Assembly: GCA_028291445.1 (NCBI GenBank)
Contig: JAQGIA010000471.1
Coordinates: 1-6,742, forward strand
Reading direction: 5' to 3'
DNA from: Belnapia sp.
GTDB lineage: Bacteria > Pseudomonadota > Alphaproteobacteria > Acetobacterales > Acetobacteraceae
DNA length: 6,742 nt
Shown piece by piece: positions 1 through 6,049 of the stretch. The notes under the pieces are model-generated. The model made no database searches and had not been told where the DNA came from. It saw only the letters and a list, made by a program, of their open reading frames with translations. A program made the position numbers and the translations under genes. Within the stretch, counting starts at the first letter, position 1. Each line of letters opens with the position of its first letter.

Positions 1-1
1 G

Positions 2-511
2 GAATGGCGCACCCAATTCCCCGCCATCCCCGGCATCGCCACGCCGCGCGGGCCGAGTGACTTTCCGCTGTATGACTACGGGCTCGAAGCGGGGGTGCAG
101 ACCATCCTGCCGCCGCGGGTCGCCCAGCCGGAGGGCTATGCCGTGCTGATCCCGGCGGTGGATGCGGATGGCAACGACCTCGGCGGCGTCCGGGCGCCAA
201 TGGTGGCGGCGCCGCTGGCGACATACACGGCATGGAACCTCCGGGCGCGGAAGAATGCGGCCGGGGCGCTGCATGAATATACCGGCAGCACCATCCCTTT
301 TGCGGAAACCGAGGCGGAGCGCGCGGCGACCGGCGATCCGCGGCCTTCCATCGAGGCCCGCTACGGCAATGCGGCCGGCTATGTCGCGGCCATCACCGCG
401 GCGGCGGAAGCGCTGGTGGCGCAGCGTCTGATGCTGGCCGAGGATCTGCCGCGCGTCGCCAGGGCGGCCCGGCACTGGCATGCGCCGCGGCATGCGGTGG
501 ATTTGCCATGA
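2..511 (+). CDS. Alpha/beta hydrolase domain-containing protein, C-terminal part (5' end outside window)
   Basis: The frame is open from the left edge (first full codon at base 2) to TGA at 509-511, giving 169 residues without a start. A GTG at 95 is internal: coding sequence with the same character continues upstream of it. The fragment contains a DYG-x-EAG stretch followed by a GGVRAP...PLATYTAWNLR block. I recognise this from memory as typical of the large 'alpha/beta hydrolase domain' proteins (the Abhydrolase_10-like group), usually several hundred residues and often exported. The catalytic nucleophile would lie upstream and cannot be checked. The tail is alanine-rich and helical, ending in a His-rich segment (HWHAPRH). 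Substrate is unknown. The gene converges on the small membrane gene with only 9 bases between their stops and has no visible functional link to the rest. Family assignment is fairly confident; function is open. Confidence 0.75.
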   Translation, partial: EWRTQFPAIPGIATPRGPSDFPLYDYGLEAGVQTILPPRVAQPEGYAVLIPAVDADGNDLGGVRAPMVAAPLATYTAWNLRARKNAAGALHEYTGSTIPFAETEAERAATGDPRPSIEARYGNAAGYVAAITAAAEALVAQRLMLAEDLPRVARAARHWHAPRHAVDLP

Positions 512-520
512 GCCGCCGGT

Positions 521-733
521 TCAGCCACCGTGCCGCACCCCGTCCAGCAGCGCCACGCTGCGATAGAATTGGTCGAGGCTGATGGTCCGTGGCGCCTCGT
601 GGGCAATGCGCGAGGCCGTACGGGAAGTTGGCCGGCGGCGCTTTTCCTCCGCCAGCGCCAGCAGGCCGGGCACCGCGCCACAACCGAGGAACAGCAGCCC
701 CAGCATCAGCCAGCTCGTATCGAAAGCACCCAT
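521..733 (-). CDS. Small single-pass membrane protein, unknown function
   Basis: This is a 70-residue protein of a family I do not recognise. Residues about 7-28 form one hydrophobic segment (WLMLGLLFLGCGAVPGLLAL), followed at once by a basic stretch (EEKRRRPTSR). By the positive-inside rule that puts the roughly 40-residue C-terminal tail in the cytoplasm and the short N-terminus outside. The tail ends in SLDQFYRSVALLDGVRHGG, probably helical. Support for a real gene comes from G/C-biased third positions, a purine-rich ribosome site (GGGGACAGGACG) directly before the ATG, and a snug fit between the hydrolase stop and the operator region. The start is 46 bases from the outer heptamer of the 780-820 array, and one tandem pair of that array faces this gene, so control by the neighbouring two-component system is a reasonable inference. 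It could be a small membrane modulator of the kinase, as small proteins are for PhoQ, but nothing shows this directly. Confidence 0.65.
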   Translation of the reverse strand: MGAFDTSWLMLGLLFLGCGAVPGLLALAEEKRRRPTSRTASRIAHEAPRTISLDQFYRSVALLDGVRHGG

Positions 734-779
734 CGTCCTGTCCCCATATTCTGCGGTGACGGCAAACTGGCGGATGCTG

Positions 780-820
780 GCTGAACCGGCGCTGAGCCGG
801 CCGTTCAGCGGCGGTTCAGC
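780..820. promoter_or_regulatory. Symmetric four-heptamer operator between divergent genes, probable binding site of the adjacent response regulator
   Basis: Four copies of one heptamer are visible: GCTGAAC (780-786), GCTGAGC (791-797), GTTCAGC (803-809) and GTTCAGC (814-820). The last two are a direct repeat with an 11-base period (7-N4-7). The first two are the same repeat read on the other strand, with one mismatch. All four are placed exactly symmetrically about base 800. Tandem half-sites one helical turn apart are the known architecture for OmpR/PhoB-family regulators, and such a regulator is encoded 350 bases downstream. The array lies between the divergent starts at 733 and 843. The clear inference is a divergent autoregulatory operator. 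It is unlikely to be a terminator because no gene ends there. Confidence 0.65.
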
Positions 821-842
821 TTCGCCGCCCGATGCTGCCCCG

Positions 843-1166
843 ATGCGCCGCTCCTTCCTTGCCCTGCTCGCCGCCGGCCTGCTTCTCGCCGCGCCGGCCG
901 TTCGCGCCGACGACGATGACGACGATCACGACCGGGCCCGGGCGGCGCTGGAACGGGGCGAGATCCGGCCGTTGATCCAGCTTCTGGCTGAGGTGGAGCG
1001 CCGCTTCATCGGCCAGGTGGTCGATACCGAGCTGGACCGCGAGGACGGCCGCTGGGTCTACGAATTCAAGCTGCTGCCGCCTTCGGGCAAGATGTTCCGG
1101 GTGGAGTTGGATGCGGCGACCGGCGCCGTTCGCCGCACCCGCGGCCCGGTGCAGGAACGCCGCTGA
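843..1166 (+). CDS. Secreted PepSY-domain protein
   Basis: This 107-residue protein has a clear signal peptide: MRR, a hydrophobic Leu/Ala core at residues 5-17, and a cleavage site after A22 (AVRA, then D23). The mature protein starts with six aspartates (D23-D28), then HD, an acidic patch that could bind cations. Residues about 32-101 match the PepSY pattern: a helix with RGEIRPLIQLL, then GQVVDTELDREDGRWVYEFKLL, GKMFRVELDAATG and a basic end. I chose ATG 843 because the signal peptide begins there; the frame is open back to 582, but that would run across the divergent gene. No Shine-Dalgarno sequence is visible before the ATG. The stop overlaps the regulator start (ATGA). PepSY proteins encoded beside PhoPQ/FeuPQ-type systems are thought to modulate the kinase from the periplasm. 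A role like the inhibitor FeuN is an inference. Confidence 0.85.
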   Translation: MRRSFLALLAAGLLLAAPAVRADDDDDDHDRARAALERGEIRPLIQLLAEVERRFIGQVVDTELDREDGRWVYEFKLLPPSGKMFRVELDAATGAVRRTRGPVQERR

Positions 1167-1825
1167 TGCGCGTGCTGGTCGCCGAGGATAGCCCGGCCCT
1201 GGCCGGCCAGTTGCGGGATGCGCTGGGCGCCGCGTATTTCGTCGTGGATGTCGCTGCCGATGGCGAGGAAGCGCTGTTCCTCGGCGAGACCGAACCCTAT
1301 GACGCCGTGGTGCTCGACCTGGGCCTGCCGCGGCTGGACGGGCTGTCGGTGCTGCGGCGCTGGCGGGCGGCGGGGCGTGCCATGCCGGTGCTGATCCTGA
1401 CCGCGCGGGACAGCTGGACCGAGAAGGTGGCCGGGCTCGATGCCGGGGCCGACGACTATCTGGCCAAGCCCTTCGCCATGGCGGAATTATTGGCCCGGCT
1501 GCGCGCCCTGGTCCGGCGGGCGCATGGTCGGGCCCAGGCGGCGATCGTGCTGGGCGCGCTGCACATCGACCCTGCGGCCGGCAGCGTCGCGCTGCATGGC
1601 ACGCCAGTGCGGCTGACCGGGCTGGAATTCCGGCTGCTCGCCTATCTGGCGAGCCGGCCGGGCCAGCTTGTTTCCAAGACCGAGCTGACCGAGCATCTCT
1701 ATGCCCAGGATTTCGACCGTGATTCCAATACGCTGGAGGTGGTCGTCGGCCGGCTCCGGCGGAAGCTCGATGCGGCGCTGATCGAGACCGTGCGTGGCCA
1801 GGGCTACCGCCTGGTCGCCGGCTGA
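1166..1825 (+). CDS. OmpR/PhoP-family DNA-binding response regulator
   Basis: At 219 residues this is the normal length for the family. The receiver domain covers about 1-115: acidic pair E7/D8, phosphoacceptor D51 (VVLDLGLP), switch threonine T79 (LILTARD) and conserved K101 (LAKPF). The winged-helix output domain covers about 127-217, with LTGLEFRLLAYLASRPGQ and a recognition helix around 187-201 (SNTLEVVVGRLRRKL), ending in the usual RGQGYRL. The wording of both domains resembles the PhoP/FeuP/QseB/PmrA subgroup. All catalytic residues are present, so it should be phosphorylated by the kinase that follows. The start overlaps the PepSY stop as ATGA, with AGGA about ten bases upstream, so translation is probably coupled. 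The 7-N4-7 repeats at 780-820 are its likely binding site, making the operon autoregulated. Which known regulator it is orthologous to cannot be decided here. Confidence 0.95.
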   Translation: MRVLVAEDSPALAGQLRDALGAAYFVVDVAADGEEALFLGETEPYDAVVLDLGLPRLDGLSVLRRWRAAGRAMPVLILTARDSWTEKVAGLDAGADDYLAKPFAMAELLARLRALVRRAHGRAQAAIVLGALHIDPAAGSVALHGTPVRLTGLEFRLLAYLASRPGQLVSKTELTEHLYAQDFDRDSNTLEVVVGRLRRKLDAALIETVRGQGYRLVAG

Positions 1826-3160
1826 ATGGCCGCCCGCTCGCTAACCCTGCGGCTGGCCCTGCTCTCGGCGGTCTGGGTGGCGCTGGGGCTGACGCTGGCG
1901 GGCTGGCTCATGCTCGGCATCGCCACGGAGCAGGTGTTGCGCAGCTTCGACGGACGGGTGGGCGGCTTGCTCGATACCGTGGCGGGGGCGGTGACGCTCG
2001 GCCCGGATGGCCGGCCGCGGCTGGAGCGGGCGGTATCTGAGCCGGGCTTCGGTCAGCCTTTCTCCGGCGCCTATTGGCAGGTCACCACGCCGGCCGGGAT
2101 ACGGGCGACCTCGCGGTCGCTATGGGATGCGTGGCTGCCGGATTTCGATGCCGCGGCGGGGCCGGGGCCACGGCTGCGCGACGTGGCCGGACCGCGCGGC
2201 GACCGGCTGCGGCTCGGCGAAAGGGCGGTAACCTTGCCGGAGACGGCCATGGTGCTGCAGGTCCAGGTGGCGATGGCACGGGGTGCGATGGATGGTGAGG
2301 TGCGGCGGCTGCGGCTGCTCATCGCCATCGTCTTCGCGGTGCTGGGCATCGGCCTGGTCGGCGGCGTCGCCGCGCAGGTGGTCTGGGGCCTGCGGCCGTT
2401 GCGCCGGGCCCGCCGTGCCCTGGCCGAGGTCCGGGCCGGCAACCGGGCGCGGCTTGCCGCCGGTGCGGCGCCGAGCGAGATCGCGCCGTTGCTGGAGGAA
2501 ATCGACGCGCTGATCGAGCAGAATCGCGCCACGGTGGAGCGCGCCCGGGCGCATGTCGGCAATCTCGCGCATGCGCTGAAGACCCCCATCGCCATCCAGC
2601 GCGGCGCGCTGGACGCGGCGCCGCCGGACCTCGCCACCGTGGCGGGGCAGAACCGGGCGATGGAGCGGCTGGTGCAGCACCACCTGACGCGCGCCCGGGC
2701 CGCCGCCATCCTCGGCGCCGCGGCCGCCGAGGCGATGCCGCATGCGGTGGCCGAGGAGCTGGCGCGGGCGCTGCGCCGGTTGTTCCAAGATCGCGGGCTG
2801 ACCATCACCGTCTCGGGCGATCGGCAGGCGCGGGTCCGGGTGGACCCCCAGGACCTGACCGAGATGCTGGGCAACCTGCTGGAGAATGCCTGCAAATGGG
2901 CCCGCGCCACGGTCGCGGTGACAGTGGCGCACGGGCCGGGTGAGGTGGTCGTCAGCATCGCCGACGACGGCCCTGGGTTAAGCGAGGCGCAGCGCGCCAT
3001 GGCGCTGGCGCGCGGCGTCCGGCTGGATGAAGCGGCGCCGGGCAGCGGCCTTGGCCTCGCCATCGTCGGCGATCTCGTGGCGCTGTATGGCGGCAGCCTG
3101 GTGCTGGAGGCGGCGGCGGCCGGCGGGCTGCGGGCGGAACTGCGCCTGCCGGGCCGCTGA
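1826..3160 (+). CDS. PhoQ/FeuQ-like sensor histidine kinase
   Basis: This 444-residue inner-membrane kinase has a first membrane segment at about 8-33, a periplasmic sensor region at about 35-160, a second membrane segment at about 162-187, and a HAMP-like linker starting at WGLRPLRRARRAL. The phosphoacceptor is H249 in NLAHALKTP; this H-A-L-K-T-P form, rather than the usual HELRTP, is typical of PhoQ/FeuQ-type kinases. The ATPase domain has an N box (LGNLLENACKWA, N354), a G1 box (DDGPG, 380-384) and a G2 box (GSGLGLAIV, 406-414). Nothing essential is missing. The start follows the regulator stop directly with no ribosome site of its own, which suggests translational coupling. The sensor region is not cysteine-rich and contains several acidic residues, so divalent cations, envelope stress or a partner protein are possible signals. 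The secreted PepSY protein is the obvious candidate partner. The real signal is unknown. Confidence 0.95.
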   Translation: MAARSLTLRLALLSAVWVALGLTLAGWLMLGIATEQVLRSFDGRVGGLLDTVAGAVTLGPDGRPRLERAVSEPGFGQPFSGAYWQVTTPAGIRATSRSLWDAWLPDFDAAAGPGPRLRDVAGPRGDRLRLGERAVTLPETAMVLQVQVAMARGAMDGEVRRLRLLIAIVFAVLGIGLVGGVAAQVVWGLRPLRRARRALAEVRAGNRARLAAGAAPSEIAPLLEEIDALIEQNRATVERARAHVGNLAHALKTPIAIQRGALDAAPPDLATVAGQNRAMERLVQHHLTRARAAAILGAAAAEAMPHAVAEELARALRRLFQDRGLTITVSGDRQARVRVDPQDLTEMLGNLLENACKWARATVAVTVAHGPGEVVVSIADDGPGLSEAQRAMALARGVRLDEAAPGSGLGLAIVGDLVALYGGSLVLEAAAAGGLRAELRLPGR

Positions 3161-3167
3161 GCGCGGC
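3153..3167. terminator. Short hairpin covering both convergent stop codons
   Basis: GCCGC (3153-3157) and GCGGC (3163-3167) pair around a five-base loop. The kinase stop (TGA, 3158-3160) lies in the loop, and the last base of the hss stop (TAG on the - strand, 3167-3169) closes the stem. The two genes are only 6 bases apart. There is no T-run on either side, so intrinsic termination would be weak. It may simply stabilise both 3' ends or be chance in GC-rich DNA. Confidence 0.25.
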
Positions 3168-4570
3168 TACACCACCCGGAAGTTCTGGAACTGCCAGGGA
3201 TCGTCGGGGACGAGGTCCTCGGCAAATAATGTTCCGCGGTCCTGCAACGGGGTCCAATCCGAATATTCGCCGACCACGGTGCCGAGATAGGGCCGCATGA
3301 TCGCCATGCAGCGGGCATGGTCCAGCTCATCCGCCTCGACCACGCCGGCTCGCGGATTCTCCATCGCCCAGACCATGCCGGCGAGCACCGCGGCGGTGAC
3401 TTGCAGCGAGGTGGCGTTGTTGTGCGGCGCCAGCGCGCGGGCCTCGGCGATGGACAGGCGCGAGCCGAACCAGAAGGCACCCTTGGCATGGCCCATGAGC
3501 AGCACACCGAGCTCGTCGGTGCCCGCGGTGATCTCGTCCATCATCAGCCGCTGGCGTGGCTGCATCGCCCAGTTCTTGCCGGCCAGTTCATGGATCGACA
3601 GCACCGCATCGTCGCAGGGGTGGTAGGCGTAATGCGCGGTGGGGCGATAGGCGACGGCGCCGGCGGCATCCCGCACCGTGTAGTAGTCGGCGATCGAGAT
3701 CGACTCGCTGTGGGTGATGAGGAAGCCGTGGAACGGCCCCTCCAGCGGGGTCCAGGAGCGGACGCGGGTGCTGGCGCCGGGGCGCAGCAGATAGACCGCC
3801 GCGTCGCCGCCGAATTCATGCCGCCGCGCATCGGCCGGCAGGGCGCGCTCATGGCTGCCCCAGCCGAGTTCCGCCGGCTGGCAGCCCTCGCCGACGAAGC
3901 CGTCGATCGACCAGGTATTGACGAATTCGCCGATCTGCTTGGGCCGGTCGCCGACCTGGTTATCGCGCTCGGCGATGTGGATGACCTTGATGCCGAGGCG
4001 TTGGGCCAGCGCCGCCCAGCCGGCGCGGTCGGCCGGGGGGACGGCTTCGGCGCCGGTATCCCGGGCGATCGCCAGCAGCGCCTCCTTGACCAGGTGCGAG
4101 ACCAGCCCCGGATTGGCGCCATGCGTCATCACCGCGGTCGGCCCGCCGCCCGGCTGCAGCGCCAGTGCCGATTCCCGAAGCGCGTAATTGGAGCGCTGCG
4201 AGGGGCTGAGCGCCGGGTCGGTATAGCCGCCGGCCCAGGGCTCGATGCAGGTATCGAGGTAGAGCGCGCCGCAGTCCCGCGCCAGTTCCACCAGCGCCAC
4301 CGAGGAGACGTCGACCGAGAGGTTCAGCAGGAAGTCGCCGGGCGCCAGCATGGGCGTCAGCACGTCACGGTAATTCGACCGGGTCAGCGGCTGCTGGATG
4401 AAGCGCACGCCGTATTCCGCCGCCACCGCCGCGCCGCGCGGCTCGGCGGTGATGATGGTGATGCGGTCCTTCGGCATGCCGATATGCCGCAGGATCAGCG
4501 GCAGCACGCCCTGGCCGATGCTGCCGAAGCCGAGCATGACCAGGCGGCCGGCGAAATGCGCATGGATCAT
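3167..4570 (-). CDS. hss: Homospermidine synthase
   Basis: The enzyme joins two putrescines (or putrescine plus spermidine) in an NAD-dependent cytoplasmic reaction, giving sym-homospermidine and ammonia. The 467-residue length fits the bacterial family (about 475). An N-terminal Rossmann motif GFGSIGQG is at 14-21. Family landmarks follow: TAEPRG, NLSVDVSS at 83-90, LDTCIEPW at 105-112, MTHGANPGLVSHL at 148-160, WSIDGFVGEG with W220 (probably the active-site tryptophan of the Blastochloris enzyme), EGPFHGFLITHSES and PHNNATSLQVTAAVL near the end. ATG 4570 is chosen because AAAGGA sits six bases upstream and the Rossmann strand starts about ten residues in. The frame remains open further back, but only inside the decarboxylase gene. 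The gene starts 11 bases after the decarboxylase stop, its Shine-Dalgarno sequence touching that stop codon, so the two are co-transcribed and the upstream enzyme supplies its substrate. Confidence 0.95.
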   Translation of the reverse strand: MIHAHFAGRLVMLGFGSIGQGVLPLILRHIGMPKDRITIITAEPRGAAVAAEYGVRFIQQPLTRSNYRDVLTPMLAPGDFLLNLSVDVSSVALVELARDCGALYLDTCIEPWAGGYTDPALSPSQRSNYALRESALALQPGGGPTAVMTHGANPGLVSHLVKEALLAIARDTGAEAVPPADRAGWAALAQRLGIKVIHIAERDNQVGDRPKQIGEFVNTWSIDGFVGEGCQPAELGWGSHERALPADARRHEFGGDAAVYLLRPGASTRVRSWTPLEGPFHGFLITHSESISIADYYTVRDAAGAVAYRPTAHYAYHPCDDAVLSIHELAGKNWAMQPRQRLMMDEITAGTDELGVLLMGHAKGAFWFGSRLSIAEARALAPHNNATSLQVTAAVLAGMVWAMENPRAGVVEADELDHARCMAIMRPYLGTVVGEYSDWTPLQDRGTLFAEDLVPDDPWQFQNFRVV

Positions 4571-4581
4571 CGGTGGTCCTT

Positions 4582-5838
4582 TCAGGCGGCCAAGGCCAAG
4601 CCCGGCTGGGCCAGGGGTTGGTCCGGGGCCGCGAGCATCGGCCGGTCGCGCACCTCGACCAGCCGCGCCCGGTCGAAGCCATTGAAGGCGGTGCGCAGGC
4701 AGGCCCCATAGGCGCCGAGCTGGCCCAGCTCGATCCAGTCGCCCTCGGCCACATCCTCGGGCAGCCAGAAGGGGCCTGCCATGCGGTCGGCGCTGTCGCA
4801 GGTCGGGCCGAACAGCACGAAGGGCTGCTCCGCGGCGGCCGGCGGCGGCGGGTCCAGCCGGATCAGCCGGGCCGGGAAGGTGAAGCCCGGGGCGCCGGCA
4901 TCCGACAGCGCGCCATAGACGCCGTCGTTGACGAACAGCTCCTGCCCCCGCCGTGCCTGGACCTGCACCACCACCGAGCCGCCGGCGGCGACCAGCGCCC
5001 GGCCCGGTTCGGCCCAAAGGATCGCACCCGGCAGCGCCAGCGCCTCGAAGCTTGCCTCGATCTCGGCGAAGAAGGCGCCAAGCGGCGGTGGCTCGATGCC
5101 CGGATAGGCGACCGGGAAGCCGCCGCCGACGTCGATCACCTCGATGGCGACGCCGGCGGCCGCGATGACCTCCCCGGCCAGCGCCAGGGCCTGGCGCCAG
5201 GCCAGCGGGTCCAGCATCTGCGAACCGACATGGAAGCAGAGGCCGAGCCGGCCGGCGGACGGCCGGGCCGCGCGCAGCAATGCCGCCGCATCCTCCGGCG
5301 ATGCACCGAATTTGCCGGACAGGTCGTGCATCGCGGTGCCCTTGGGCAGGGCGAGGCGGATGAACAACCCGAGGCCCTCGGCCGCGCCGGTGCCAGCCTC
5401 GACCCCCGTCTCAGCCAGGATCTTGGCAAGTTCGTCGGCGCTGTCGAGCACGAAGTCGCGCACCCCGTGCTCGCCCCAGGCGGCGCGGATCGCCCCGCGC
5501 GCCTTGACCGGATGCATGAAGTGGATGCCTGCCTCAGGGAACATGGTGCGCACCAGCGCCACCTCGGCGGCCGAGGCGCAGTCGAAATGCCGCACCCCGC
5601 CATCCCAGACTGCGCGCAGCACGGCGGGCTCCGGGTTGCACTTCACCGCATAAAGGGTCTGGCCTGGGAAGCCCGCGACGAAGCCGGCGGCGGCATCGGC
5701 GATGGCGGCCGGACGCAGGCAATGCATCGGCTCCTCCGGCCGCTCGACGGCGATGAGCGCATCGACCGAGGGCAGGATCTCGGCGTCGAAGGAACAGCGC
5801 AGCGGGGTGACCGCCGCACGGGTGCGGAGCAGGGTCAT
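4582..5838 (-). CDS. odc: Ornithine decarboxylase, PLP-dependent, alanine-racemase-fold (group IV / type III)
   Basis: It converts ornithine to putrescine and CO2 in the cytoplasm. The 418-residue length fits. Visible PLP and active-site elements are the Schiff-base lysine K66 in YAVKCNP, H203 in CFHVGSQ, the glycine loop GGG 238-240, the phosphate-binding EPGR 277-280, and the cross-subunit motif GPTCDSAD with C347/D348, as in eukaryotic-type ODC. Y377 in GAYG is also in place. Some alphaproteobacterial relatives also decarboxylate lysine, and the sequence read by eye does not exclude this. Absence of the features of carboxynorspermidine or diaminopimelate decarboxylase, together with the hss neighbour, favours ornithine. 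The ATG at 5838 is preceded by GAGGA eight bases upstream. The gene follows a structured leader with a small upstream ORF, so expression is probably tied to polyamine or ornithine level. Confidence 0.92.
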   Translation of the reverse strand: MTLLRTRAAVTPLRCSFDAEILPSVDALIAVERPEEPMHCLRPAAIADAAAGFVAGFPGQTLYAVKCNPEPAVLRAVWDGGVRHFDCASAAEVALVRTMFPEAGIHFMHPVKARGAIRAAWGEHGVRDFVLDSADELAKILAETGVEAGTGAAEGLGLFIRLALPKGTAMHDLSGKFGASPEDAAALLRAARPSAGRLGLCFHVGSQMLDPLAWRQALALAGEVIAAAGVAIEVIDVGGGFPVAYPGIEPPPLGAFFAEIEASFEALALPGAILWAEPGRALVAAGGSVVVQVQARRGQELFVNDGVYGALSDAGAPGFTFPARLIRLDPPPPAAAEQPFVLFGPTCDSADRMAGPFWLPEDVAEGDWIELGQLGAYGACLRTAFNGFDRARLVEVRDRPMLAAPDQPLAQPGLALAA

Positions 5839-5880
5839 GGCGAAATCCTCAGGGCACCGCGGTTGGGCAGGGAAAGCGGG

Positions 5881-5897
5881 GACGGGCGGGTCCCGTC
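5881..5897 (-). promoter_or_regulatory. Hairpin overlapping the uORF stop codon
   Basis: In the RNA sense GACGGG and CCCGTC form a perfect 6-bp stem with a 5-base loop, starting within the uORF stop codon. A ribosome terminating the uORF would cover its left arm. The downstream arm can pair equally with a second GACGGG at 6017-6022. No U-run follows, so it is not a standard intrinsic terminator; the bases that follow are C-rich and G-poor, as at Rho loading sites. Confidence 0.45.
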
Positions 5898-5946
5898 AGG
5901 CGATGCGCTGGGGTTCTCGCATCGCAGCAAACCGATCAAGCAACAT
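5896..5946 (-). CDS. Putative 16-residue leader peptide (uORF) upstream of ornithine decarboxylase
   Basis: The predicted peptide is MLLDRFAAMREPQRIA, ending in TGA at 5898-5896. GAGGGA lies seven bases before the ATG, as good a ribosome site as those of odc and hss. The stop lies 57 bases upstream of the odc start. The second half of the ORF encodes a perfect 8-bp stem with a 10-base loop, so translation would melt it. The peptide has two arginines in the second half (R10, R14) and one early (R5), which could make decoding depend on arginine/ornithine status, but this is speculative. It does not resemble the enterobacterial SpeFL peptide that senses ornithine. The same frame is open far upstream into speB, but the Shine-Dalgarno sequence singles out this start. 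Not proven to be translated. Confidence 0.5.
   Translation of the reverse strand: MLLDRFAAMREPQRIA
5900..5925 (-). promoter_or_regulatory. Perfect 8-bp hairpin inside the uORF
   Basis: In the RNA sense GCGATGCG and CGCATCGC pair perfectly around the ten-base loop AGAACCCCAG. The stem covers uORF codons 8 to 16. It sits about 16 bases 5' of the second hairpin's loop, and the two stems are nearly contiguous, so a ribosome moving along the uORF would disrupt them in turn. A perfect stem enclosed in a reading frame of this length is unlikely to be accidental. Confidence 0.5.
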
Positions 5947-6030
5947 AGGCAGATCCCTCACGACCGCAGCCCCCGCGGATTCCCTTGGGCGACCGGCATG
6001 GACGAAAAGGACGCGTCCCGTCGTTGCTGT

Positions 6031-6049
6031 GCCCGGCGACTGGCCGGGC
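6031..6049 (-). promoter_or_regulatory. Perfect 7-bp hairpin near the 5' end of the leader
   Basis: GCCCGGC and GCCGGGC pair perfectly around the loop CAGTC (RNA sense). If transcription starts near 6055, this is the first stem-loop of the message and could protect the 5' end or form part of a ligand-binding fold. No T-run follows, so it is not a terminator. Confidence 0.35.

Noticed and set aside
518..525. Another GTTCAGC heptamer near the small-gene stop (and one near 4322)
   Set aside because: Single copies without a tandem partner, inside or at the end of coding sequence; expected by chance.
582..842. N-terminal extension of the PepSY frame
   Set aside because: It would overlap the divergent small gene and cross the operator; a textbook signal peptide begins at 843.
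2071..3507. Long - strand open frame antisense to the kinase (478 codons), and a second one at 2120-2932
   Set aside because: Composition is Arg/Ser/Pro-rich low-complexity translation typical of the opposite strand of GC-rich genes; the + strand frame has every kinase motif.
3317..4711. Long + strand open frame antisense to hss (464 codons)
   Set aside because: Mirror frame of homospermidine synthase, with no recognisable domain.
4571..5017. N-terminal extension of the homospermidine synthase frame to 616 residues
   Set aside because: The extension is an out-of-frame reading of the decarboxylase gene; a strong ribosome site marks the start at 4570, so this is not a fusion.
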